Shown in pieces: positions 1 through 5,802 of a stretch of 7,555 bases of DNA. Position numbers and translations under genes: made by a program. Location of the stretch: contig CAZIIK010000120.1 of the NCBI GenBank assembly GCA_964539235.1, positions 1-7,555 on the forward strand, written 5' to 3'. The notes below the pieces were generated by a model. That model made no database searches, was not told where the DNA came from, and was given only the letters and a program-made list of their open reading frames with translations. How positions within the stretch are numbered: the stretch's first letter is position 1; each line of letters starts with the position of its first letter. The stretch comes from CAZIIK01 sp964539235. Its GTDB lineage: Bacteria; Pseudomonadota; Gammaproteobacteria; Francisellales; CACEW01.

Positions 1-84
1 TGCATGAAAATTAGTCTTTTTGGCTTGTGATGATCAAATTTGCATCAAAAATCCAAATGTAGAGTGCATTACGGTAGCATGCTG

Positions 85-105
85 AAAAATGCCTTTAACA
101 AAGGC
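85..105 (-). terminator. Intrinsic terminator after the glycosyltransferase gene
   Basis: Read on the minus strand, a perfect 6-bp stem (GCCTTT / AAAGGC, 91-105) with a 3-nt loop is followed at once by ATTTTT (90-85). It lies about 75 nt beyond the stop of the last minus-strand gene. This is the layout of a Rho-independent terminator. The stem is short and only half GC, so strength may be moderate. No gene lies between it and the stop codon. Confidence 0.6.
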
Positions 106-180
106 TTGGCCGAAGGCAGAAACTTCTCGGATACCCTCTTAAACTGATTCAGCTAAATCAAAGCTCACAGAAAGACACCC

Positions 181-1146
181 TCAAAGCGGTCGTTTGCTCA
201 ACCAACGTCCTACGCGCTGTTTCCATGTCGTGACACCCGTGCGGATACGCAGATAATCACGGCGGCCGCGGAAGGATGGCACGCCGCGCCACCAGGTGAT
301 TGGCGTGGTGTCATGCAAAATTGCATCGGTCACATCACTGTCGAATGCCAATTGGCGCGCGAGTTCAGCGTCAAAGTAGCCGAAGGTGCGTTGGAAAAAA
401 TCTTTGACGAGGGTGCGGTGCGTTTCAAAATCCCAGTGTTGTTGGGCACAGCAATAGTCAGTGTGGTGAGACAGTTGCTTGCCAAACTGGTGCCATAAAC
501 CCGGTAGGTCATAAAACTGAATCCAGTCAGCCGGTCGTTGAATGCACAGTAGTGGGATTTTTTGCGCTTTTGCTAATGCGGAGTAGGTGATGTCGACACG
601 CACTTCGTCAGCAAAATCGGCCCAATTGCATTGCAGGTGTTTTTGGTGATAACAAAACCCACCCGAGCCGATTAAGGTGACGAGCTTATGTTCTGACAAG
701 GACATCCGTAGGCCATAGAAACTGCTGCGTTCGTAATACCATGACAGGTCAGGCGAAAAAATAGAGGCATGAATCGAGACGCCAACCTGATAGTGAAAAG
801 CCTGCAGAGTTGCATGCATACGGTCGACGTAATCAGCGGGATAAATTAAGTCGTCATCGAGGGTAAAGAAGATCGATTGTTGCACGTATTTCAAGGCATA
901 GACCTTGCCATTGGCAGACAGATCGCCAGCATGCTCGGTGCCGAGAAAAGCGTAAATTTTCGGGTGATTGAGGCAATCCGGTAGGGTATCACTTTGGTTG
1001 ACGTAAACGAAGAGATAGTCCACTTGATCAATAATAGAAGCAATGACCTTCGGCAGGATGTTAAAGCGTGCCGGGAATGTTGCCATGGAACCGACAATTT
1101 TATCGGTCATGTCGAGTTGTTCTAATGCTGTCAATGTGTTCATCAT
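181..1146 (-). CDS. GT-A fold glycosyltransferase (family 2-like)
   Basis: This 321-residue protein is probably a cytoplasmic nucleotide-sugar-dependent glycosyltransferase. The N-terminus carries a strand motif, VGSMATFPAR (18-27), followed by Rossmann-like segments. At 94-103 is FTLDDDLIYP, whose DDD (97-99) matches the metal and nucleotide-sugar binding DxD of GT-A enzymes. A glycine-rich loop, IGSGGFCYH (159-167), and an acidic stretch, DEVRVD (180-185), resemble the acceptor and catalytic-base region of GT2-type enzymes. No signal peptide or membrane span is visible, and the C-terminus is basic. Its ATG overlaps the stop of the upstream gene as ATGA, so translation is probably coupled to that 325-residue protein. 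A second ATG follows directly and another lies at codon 13. Donor and acceptor cannot be read from the sequence; lipid or surface glycan decoration is a guess from context. Confidence 0.75.
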   Translation of the reverse strand: MMNTLTALEQLDMTDKIVGSMATFPARFNILPKVIASIIDQVDYLFVYVNQSDTLPDCLNHPKIYAFLGTEHAGDLSANGKVYALKYVQQSIFFTLDDDLIYPADYVDRMHATLQAFHYQVGVSIHASIFSPDLSWYYERSSFYGLRMSLSEHKLVTLIGSGGFCYHQKHLQCNWADFADEVRVDITYSALAKAQKIPLLCIQRPADWIQFYDLPGLWHQFGKQLSHHTDYCCAQQHWDFETHRTLVKDFFQRTFGYFDAELARQLAFDSDVTDAILHDTTPITWWRGVPSFRGRRDYLRIRTGVTTWKQRVGRWLSKRPL

Positions 1147-2120
1147 TGATGGGCCTGATTAAAGTGTTGGCGCAATTGCAGGTAGGCATCGTAAGCATTT
1201 TCTATGTGCATGACTTTGTCAGCCGTTGTGCCTAAAACGCTGGGGTCACCTGCATAAAAAATGGTAGCGCCATGCGCAGACAGGGTTTCAATGATGTGGC
1301 ATTGCGCTGCAGGTGTTAAATGTGAACGTTCACACAGTAGTGCTAAATGGGTATGGGTATACAGTGTTTGGCGTTGAGGGTCATCTAAGTCTAAAGCCAT
1401 GCTGGCAAGGCGCTGATCCAAGCCTAAAGTCTGTAGTTCAACAGCAGGCGCCTGCCAATATTGGGGGTGTTCCAGTAACAACACACTGCGAAATGGCAGT
1501 TGTTTAATCAAATCGGTGATGTTGGGGTTCTGGTGTAAATCATGCGCCGCTGGCACCAGAATGCCTTTCTCAGTGATCGCTGCATCGGTACCATTTTGCA
1601 GGATTTTTGCCCAAGGAAAATGGCCTGGAAGTGGTCGAAAGCATCTTTGGGCTTGGGCAATGATGGTTTGCAGTTCCTGCTTCAGCAGATGTTTATAACG
1701 CCGCTTTTTAGGCCAATCTAAACACTGGCGCAATGCCTGGTAACGCAGCTGGTTTTCTTCTCGGATCAAGCGTCGCAGACGTCTCACCTGTGCCCAGATG
1801 ATATGCAGTGGCTGCACGTTGCAAACACTGAGTTCACACGCGTATGTACTGTTAACGGTTAGGGTGACTTGATTGGCGTGCAGTGGTGTGACAAAAAACC
1901 GACTGCTGGTCAAAACATCAGGATGGATTTGGTTTAGCCAACTGGGTGAAAACACTAAGGCCAGTTCAGACGGGCTGGCAGTGTTAGAAGTAGTGGTTGT
2001 TGCATACGTCAGATGATACTGCGCAGTTGTGATGGCCTGTGCATCTGCTGTGTGCATCAGACGTAGCCGTAATTCATACGGCACGCCTGGTACCACGGTA
2101 AACGTGCGTGTCAGTTCCAA
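1143..2120 (-). CDS. Unrecognised protein with beta-rich N-terminus and alpha/beta C-terminus
   Basis: I do not recognise this 325-residue protein. Residues 5-105 look like a beta-sandwich: alternating hydrophobic strands with PGVPYELRLRL (11-21) and LHANQVTLTVN (80-90). Residues 108-160 are strongly basic and helical, possibly a coiled coil. Residues 180-323 have alternating helix and strand character with VLLLEHPQYW (213-222), LALLCERSHL (259-268) and ATIFYAGDPS (285-294), like one Rossmann-type half of a GT-B glycosyltransferase; no catalytic motif is clear. No signal peptide is evident. The frame has an in-frame stop 45 bp upstream and no ATG before a TTG at 2120-2118, so TTG is the assumed start; no good Shine-Dalgarno precedes it and the next ATG is codon 22. 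The 3' end overlaps the glycosyltransferase gene by 4 bp, suggesting a shared role. The real start may have been altered by the neighbouring insertion. Confidence 0.7.
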   Translation of the reverse strand: MELTRTFTVVPGVPYELRLRLMHTADAQAITTAQYHLTYATTTTSNTASPSELALVFSPSWLNQIHPDVLTSSRFFVTPLHANQVTLTVNSTYACELSVCNVQPLHIIWAQVRRLRRLIREENQLRYQALRQCLDWPKKRRYKHLLKQELQTIIAQAQRCFRPLPGHFPWAKILQNGTDAAITEKGILVPAAHDLHQNPNITDLIKQLPFRSVLLLEHPQYWQAPAVELQTLGLDQRLASMALDLDDPQRQTLYTHTHLALLCERSHLTPAAQCHIIETLSAHGATIFYAGDPSVLGTTADKVMHIENAYDAYLQLRQHFNQAHQ

Positions 2121-2137
2121 AGTCAGCCAACAGCTAA

Positions 2138-2237
2138 TTAAAGTGCGGCGATTTTAGCCTGAAAGCTAGGTTTATTCATCTGGAGAACGGCCGCTTCCAC
2201 CACCGCTGTGGTCAACCAGCAGTTTATGGGGGGGTTA
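2138..2237 (-). pseudogene. Possible 3' remnant of an interrupted gene
   Basis: On the minus strand an open frame ends with TAA at 2138-2140, 17 bp before the TTG start of the 325-residue gene. Its last codons read ...LTTAVVEAAVLQM then NKPSFQAKIAAL, which looks like a normal protein C-terminus. It is GC-richer than the AT-rich sequence that begins around 2237, where the palindromic repeats start. Upstream the frame soon closes with a stop inside the repeat. I infer the tail of a gene that once lay between the phosphatidyltransferase and the 325-residue gene and was cut by insertion of the ATPase cassette. The stretch is only about 33 codons, so chance is a real alternative. Confidence 0.3.
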
Positions 2238-2272
2238 ATACGTAAAAACTGCATAAACACTTTTTACGTATT
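2237..2272. repeat. Palindromic repeat unit 1 downstream of the ATPase gene
   Basis: Perfect 12-bp inverted arms, AATACGTAAAAA (2237-2248) and TTTTTACGTATT (2261-2272), flank a 12-nt loop. The inner 32 nt (2239-2270) match a second unit at 2293-2324 at about 27 of 32 positions. On the plus strand it runs into further Ts (2273-2277) and so could act as a weak terminator, but no plus-strand gene precedes it. More likely it is a binding or recombination site or the edge of a mobile cassette. Confidence 0.7.
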
Positions 2273-2289
2273 TTTTTATAGTTATGATT

Positions 2290-2327
2290 CGCTACGTAAA
2301 AACTACGTGAACATCTTTTACGTAGCG
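2290..2327. repeat. Palindromic repeat unit 2 downstream of the ATPase gene
   Basis: Perfect 12-bp inverted arms, CGCTACGTAAAA (2290-2301) and TTTTACGTAGCG (2316-2327), surround a 14-nt loop containing a third TACGT. The inner 32 nt are the same length as those of unit 1 and start 54 bp away from it. The unit sits 4 bp beyond the ATPase stop codon. As a minus-strand RNA hairpin it could protect or end the ATPase transcript, but no U-tract follows directly. Confidence 0.7.
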
Positions 2328-2331
2328 GCAT

Positions 2332-3477
2332 CTATGCATAACGTTTCAAGTAGCGTGCAATTAATGGGTCTAGGACACGGGTATGATTTAACTTCAGCAG
2401 CGGTACTGTCGGATCCACATGTGTAACCTTATAGATGACGTCTTTTTCAAATAATGTTTTGATGGTTTGGTGCAAACTGGATACTGCTAACCCAGAGCGG
2501 GTTGAGAATGCCTGGCCAGTTGGCTCCGCGGTTGATTCTATCGCTAGGGCTTGTACGACTTGTTGTTGATTGCGGCTTAATTTTTCCAGCTCAGATCGGA
2601 TGCGGTAAGTTTCTTGTTCCATACATGATTGCCAACATATTTCGATATGTTCAATGCCTGGGTATGTTCCTTGCCAAATCTGATGACACAGCAAATTGAC
2701 ATAGAACGGGTGTCGTTCAGTTAATGTCATGATTTTAGAGAACACCATGTCTTGTAATGGCTTACCCCATTGTTTAATCGCTTGCTGATTAATGTGTGGG
2801 TGATAGTGTGCTGAAGACATTCTGTCTAGCTGGATTTTGTCGCACAGCATATAAAGTGGCATTGACTTATCGTCAAACATTTCCAGTAGTAAATGACGAT
2901 TACTGCCAGAAAAGATAAAGACAAGGTGGTCGGTTTGTTGGGCAATGTGGCGAATGGCTCCTTGTATTGATTTGGCATTCTCTGCTGCAGAAATATCCTG
3001 AAACTCATTAATAAAAATAATGAGTTTAATTTTCTTTTGCGTTGCTAATTTATCCAAGGCTGTTAAAGCACTGTAAACTTGATAAGCTGCATCGACTTCA
3101 CCTTTGTCATAAGCTAATCCAACTTCCAGGGTGCCTACACTCATAGTGGTCTTAAATTGGCTGAAAAGTGTGTCGATTAGCACAAGCGATTTTTGGCTAA
3201 TCGACATGATTTGAGAGAGTTCCTCAGATATGCCGGTCAACAATCGTTTGACTACAGCTTTATCGTCATGTGCTAGGAACAGATCAATAGACGCACAACC
3301 AAAGTCAAGTTGCGAGACTACTTGATGCACCAAGCTGGATTTTCCGTATCGCCTGGGCGAAACCAGAACCGTATGGCGAGATTTTTCAATATTTGAAACT
3401 AATGCTTTTTGTTCCTCAACGCGATTGCAAAACTGCTCGCCAGCGGCCAGTTTGGCAGGAAAAAGGTCAGTGTTCAT
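2332..3477 (-). CDS. P-loop ATPase of the archaeal-ATPase type with C-terminal winged helix
   Basis: This 381-residue protein belongs to the AAA-like ATPase family often called archaeal ATPase or ATPase_2. The Walker A segment is SPRRYGKSSLV (40-50), with Ser in place of the usual first Gly. The Walker B strand LIIFINEFQDI (152-162) carries Asn157 where these proteins usually have Asp, next to Glu158. A sensor-like FSGSNRHLL (189-197) follows. Residues about 300-350 form a winged-helix-like region (SRNQQQVVQALA, then a helix pair ending in VIYKVT), typical of this family. No signal peptide or membrane span is seen. The gene stands alone: 72 bp after the phosphatidyltransferase and 211 bp before the next gene, more AT-rich than both, with its own likely promoter. 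Members are common as scattered accessory genes of unclear cellular role; a defence or mobile-element link is possible but not shown here. The Shine-Dalgarno is weak (GGA about 10 nt upstream). Confidence 0.85.
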   Translation of the reverse strand: MNTDLFPAKLAAGEQFCNRVEEQKALVSNIEKSRHTVLVSPRRYGKSSLVHQVVSQLDFGCASIDLFLAHDDKAVVKRLLTGISEELSQIMSISQKSLVLIDTLFSQFKTTMSVGTLEVGLAYDKGEVDAAYQVYSALTALDKLATQKKIKLIIFINEFQDISAAENAKSIQGAIRHIAQQTDHLVFIFSGSNRHLLLEMFDDKSMPLYMLCDKIQLDRMSSAHYHPHINQQAIKQWGKPLQDMVFSKIMTLTERHPFYVNLLCHQIWQGTYPGIEHIEICWQSCMEQETYRIRSELEKLSRNQQQVVQALAIESTAEPTGQAFSTRSGLAVSSLHQTIKTLFEKDVIYKVTHVDPTVPLLKLNHTRVLDPLIARYLKRYA

Positions 3478-3491
3478 AAGGATTTTCCAGA

Positions 3492-3536
3492 ATTCATATT
3501 ATATGAATCATATCATATGAATCATGCTTTATGAAT
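3492..3536 (-). promoter_or_regulatory. Repeat-array promoter/operator of the ATPase gene
   Basis: Three copies of TATGAAT (plus strand) begin at 3502, 3516 and 3530, exactly 14 bp apart; the first two extend to ATATGAATCAT. An inverted copy at 3492 makes a perfect 17-nt palindrome (ATTCATAT, T, ATATGAAT; 3492-3508). Read on the minus strand, the palindrome centre contains TATAAT (3503-3498), an ideal -10 box about 20 nt before the ATG; no good -35 is visible. A repressor or activator covering the array would control the ATPase; autoregulation through its winged helix is a guess. Confidence 0.5.
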
Positions 3537-3549
3537 TGTAGTGGATGGC

Positions 3550-4449
3550 TTATGGTAGTTGGGTTAAAAACCGGTCAAACCGCCAGCGGTAGTTAAGCAC
3601 CCATAACAGATGCAGTGCATTCAGTAAGGTGATTTCCAACCAAAAGTAGACCATGGGTTTTTGCAGTAGGCAGCAGCATGTGAGCAGTGCGTAATGACAA
3701 TTATCGTTCAACAGGCCCCAGACTTTCACCCAAGCGCGGAAACGTTGGTCATATTGTTTGCCAATAGCTTGGGCTGTTGCAGAGGATCTGTTTTGTTGAG
3801 TGGATAAGGCTTGGCGTAACGTGTGTGTGTTCAGGCCGCAGAGGTGGAGTTGGCTGTAGCCATATTGTGTGTCCAGTCCGCGAACCAGCGCATTAAAAAA
3901 AGTATTGCGTGTATAAGCCTGGTCATGATGTGGGCGTATTTGTGTGGGTAACCCAGCGGTTTTGCCGGCCGTCCAGAATTGATACAGGCTGCGTTGTAGT
4001 TCATAGACATTGGCCTGCATCATTCGACTAAGATAGGCACCGAGTAGCAAGGCAAAGATGCTCAGCGCGTGCCAACCTTGCCAGATGACTAAAAAGCCCA
4101 GGTAAATCGCACCGATTGAAATGTAGTCACAGACGCCATCAAGCACACGGCCAAACGCTGAGCTCATCTGTTTTAAGCGGGCCAATTGTCCATCTGCACC
4201 ATCGAGTATCAGGCGCAGTAATGCCAATATTCCGCCAACAGCACCCCACCACCATGCCAGTTGATAGCAAGCAAAAGCTATGGCTGCCAACATGCCGACA
4301 GGAATGCTGAGTAAGCTGACGTGGTTGGGTGTGAGTCGAGTATTGGCAGCACGGCGTGCTAACCAAAAACTGGCTGGGTGGATCAGGTAGCGATTGCTCC
4401 AAGCTTCGATGGCTTGAGGGCGAAAAACAGATTGTCGGTCAGGTGTCAT
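3550..4449 (-). CDS. CDP-alcohol phosphatidyltransferase family membrane enzyme
   Basis: This 299-residue integral membrane enzyme should transfer a phospho-alcohol group between a CDP-linked donor and an alcohol with release of CMP. The full family signature is present: D83-GA-D86-G87-QL-A90-R91, eight residues, G100-RVL-D104-GVC-D108, with every metal and CDP ligand intact. It is preceded by the usual LTPNHVSLLS segment (39-48). Hydrophobic spans lie near 48-65, 67-82, 110-145, 252-264 and 266-287, with a long polar insert (about 150-245) that makes it longer than many small family members. The start overlaps the reductase stop by 11 bp, so it is the last gene of the coupled four-gene unit. 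Substrate is not readable: a ceramide-like or diacylglycerol backbone with a head group such as inositol or glycerol are options. Context favours an unusual lipid over housekeeping phospholipid synthesis. Confidence 0.9.
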   Translation of the reverse strand: MTPDRQSVFRPQAIEAWSNRYLIHPASFWLARRAANTRLTPNHVSLLSIPVGMLAAIAFACYQLAWWWGAVGGILALLRLILDGADGQLARLKQMSSAFGRVLDGVCDYISIGAIYLGFLVIWQGWHALSIFALLLGAYLSRMMQANVYELQRSLYQFWTAGKTAGLPTQIRPHHDQAYTRNTFFNALVRGLDTQYGYSQLHLCGLNTHTLRQALSTQQNRSSATAQAIGKQYDQRFRAWVKVWGLLNDNCHYALLTCCCLLQKPMVYFWLEITLLNALHLLWVLNYRWRFDRFLTQLP

Positions 4450-5215
4450 GTGGCGACCTAAAATCGTAGCGCATGCGGTCTACTGTCCATTGGCGAATGA
4501 GGGGTAATACGGTGGCCAGGCGCAGTAAAGCAAATAGCAGCCGCGGAAAAATAATGTAGCGACGACGTTTGGCTAAACCACGTTGAATACGTTTCGCCGC
4601 GATTTGAGTGCTGCATAAGCCGGGTTTGCTTCCCACGAGGCAGTCACTCATATCACTTTTGACAAAACCAGGGCAGATAATCGATACATCAATGCCTTCA
4701 CGTTTCAGCCAAGCGCGCAGCGCTTTGCCATAGTGTACAATCCCTGCCTTGCTTAGGCAGTAGCTGGGGAATTGTGGAAAAGCGATTATGCCAGCCCAAG
4801 AGCTGACTAGGGCAATGTGACCGTGTTGGCGTGTACGTAATGTCGGAATTAAAGCTTCAATTGTGTTAACGGTGCCGAAAATATTGGTGGTTAACATATT
4901 GTGTAATTGTTCAAAATCTTCGCTTGCTTGATCATGGCGGGAGCAGGTCATGCCTGCATTGGCAATGACCAGGTCGATGGGGTGGCTGCATGCAAAATCT
5001 TGCAGCCATTGATGCCATTCAGGTTTACGGATGTCTGCAGTGTGTGTCGTCACCTGGGCGCCTAGCTGGCGACAAGTTTCAGCAACATTTTGTAAAGCGG
5101 TTGCCTGGCGCGCATTGAGCACCAAATGCACATCTGTTGCTGCATAGGCTTCGGCCAAGGCTTTGCCGATGCCACGACTGGCGCCGGTAATCAAAATGGT
5201 TTTGCGTGTTTTCAT
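4439..5215 (-). CDS. Short-chain dehydrogenase/reductase, probable ketone reductase
   Basis: This is a classical SDR of 258 residues, normal for the family. The Rossmann cofactor loop is TGASRGIG (10-17), followed by NAG (86-88), Asn111, Ser139 and the YCLSK pair Tyr152/Lys156, giving a complete catalytic tetrad. Arg14 in the glycine loop and Arg36 after strand 2 hint at NADPH preference. The C-terminal part (216-243) is a basic patch, KRRRY, followed by a hydrophobic stretch, IIFPRLLFALLRLATVLP. Such tails occur in SDRs that act on membrane lipids, including 3-ketosphinganine reductases. The ATG overlaps the acyltransferase stop (ATGA). Next to an alpha-oxoamine synthase, the natural job is reducing the beta-keto amine it forms; this is inference, and other keto-lipid substrates are possible. 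Confidence 0.85.
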   Translation of the reverse strand: MKTRKTILITGASRGIGKALAEAYAATDVHLVLNARQATALQNVAETCRQLGAQVTTHTADIRKPEWHQWLQDFACSHPIDLVIANAGMTCSRHDQASEDFEQLHNMLTTNIFGTVNTIEALIPTLRTRQHGHIALVSSWAGIIAFPQFPSYCLSKAGIVHYGKALRAWLKREGIDVSIICPGFVKSDMSDCLVGSKPGLCSTQIAAKRIQRGLAKRRRYIIFPRLLFALLRLATVLPLIRQWTVDRMRYDFRSPHDT

Positions 5216-5802
5216 AACGGTGGACTATGCAGTAAAGCGATGGGTGATTGATAGGTAAATGCAGGGTCGAGCGCGATATCAATGGTGTGGTGTAGAGTAA
5301 AGCCACGTTGTTGAAAAAATTGTAAAGCGGCGGTGTTGTCTAACCAGGCATGGGCGCTGATTGAAGTGTAGCCTTGTGTTGTTGCAATGGCTTGCAGGTG
5401 TTCGTACAAGCCTGTCGCAATCCTTTGGCGTTGTTGTGTTGCTGTGGTGGCGATGCTGTGTAGATATAAACTGTTTTCTAACGGAATCGTATAAAAATCA
5501 ACAAATCGTTCAATTTTGTGGGCTGGGATTAAGCTGTGCACCGTATCCGGCAGTTGATGAGATTCAGCTGGATAGTAATTAATCGCCCCAATGACTTGAT
5601 TGACTTGCTCTGCAACGATGTGAGCACAATAGCTCATTGGCGCATTTTCATCGGCAATGGCCATTTTTATGAGTTCGTTGCAGTTCAGGCCATCAAACAG
5701 ATCGTTGAGTAAAAAATCCGCCATACCACAGCTGGCTTGGTGAAATAGGGCTGCTAGGGTCTCGGTGTCGTCGAGGCGTGCAGCGCGGTAATGTAGGGTC
5801 AT
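5212..5802 (-). CDS. GNAT family N-acyltransferase
   Basis: This 196-residue protein has the GNAT fold. The beta-4 strand is LYLHSIAT (112-119) and the acyl-CoA pyrophosphate loop is QRQRIATGLY (124-133), where the usual first Gly of RxxGxG is Arg127 and the second is Ala129. It is followed by the NTAALQFFQQRGF motif (156-168), typical of the C-terminal helix-strand. An N-terminal RAARLDDTETLAALF segment (6-20) matches the beta-1/alpha-1 start. Length is at the upper end for single-domain GNATs because of an insert around 75-110. ATGA overlap with both neighbours ties it to the synthase and reductase. An acetyl or longer acyl group could be moved to the amine made by the synthase; known bacterial ceramide synthases of the GNAT type are larger, so equivalence is not assured. 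Confidence 0.8.
   Translation of the reverse strand: MTLHYRAARLDDTETLAALFHQASCGMADFLLNDLFDGLNCNELIKMAIADENAPMSYCAHIVAEQVNQVIGAINYYPAESHQLPDTVHSLIPAHKIERFVDFYTIPLENSLYLHSIATTATQQRQRIATGLYEHLQAIATTQGYTSISAHAWLDNTAALQFFQQRGFTLHHTIDIALDPAFTYQSPIALLHSPPL

Noticed and set aside
79..147. Plus-strand 22-codon frame from ATG at 79 to TGA at 145-147, with a natural-looking sequence ending FSDTLLN
   Set aside because: It is very short, overlaps the terminator hairpin, and upstream the same frame has tandem stops at 28-33; no ribosome site was seen.
2141..2149. AAAGTGCGG resembling a Pasteurellaceae DNA uptake sequence
   Set aside because: It occurs once, does not match the full core, and no enrichment was seen elsewhere in the window.
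2237..2277. Plus-strand intrinsic terminator (hairpin followed by Ts)
   Set aside because: The stem is AT-rich with a 12-nt loop and there is no plus-strand gene upstream to terminate; it is better explained as one of two related palindromes.
2237..2327. CRISPR-like array
   Set aside because: There are only two repeat units, the units are palindromic and imperfectly matched, and no cas genes are present.
2208..2426. Plus-strand 72-codon open frame across the palindromes
   Set aside because: It runs through the repeats into the antisense of the ATPase 3' end and has no recognisable motif; it is a shadow frame.
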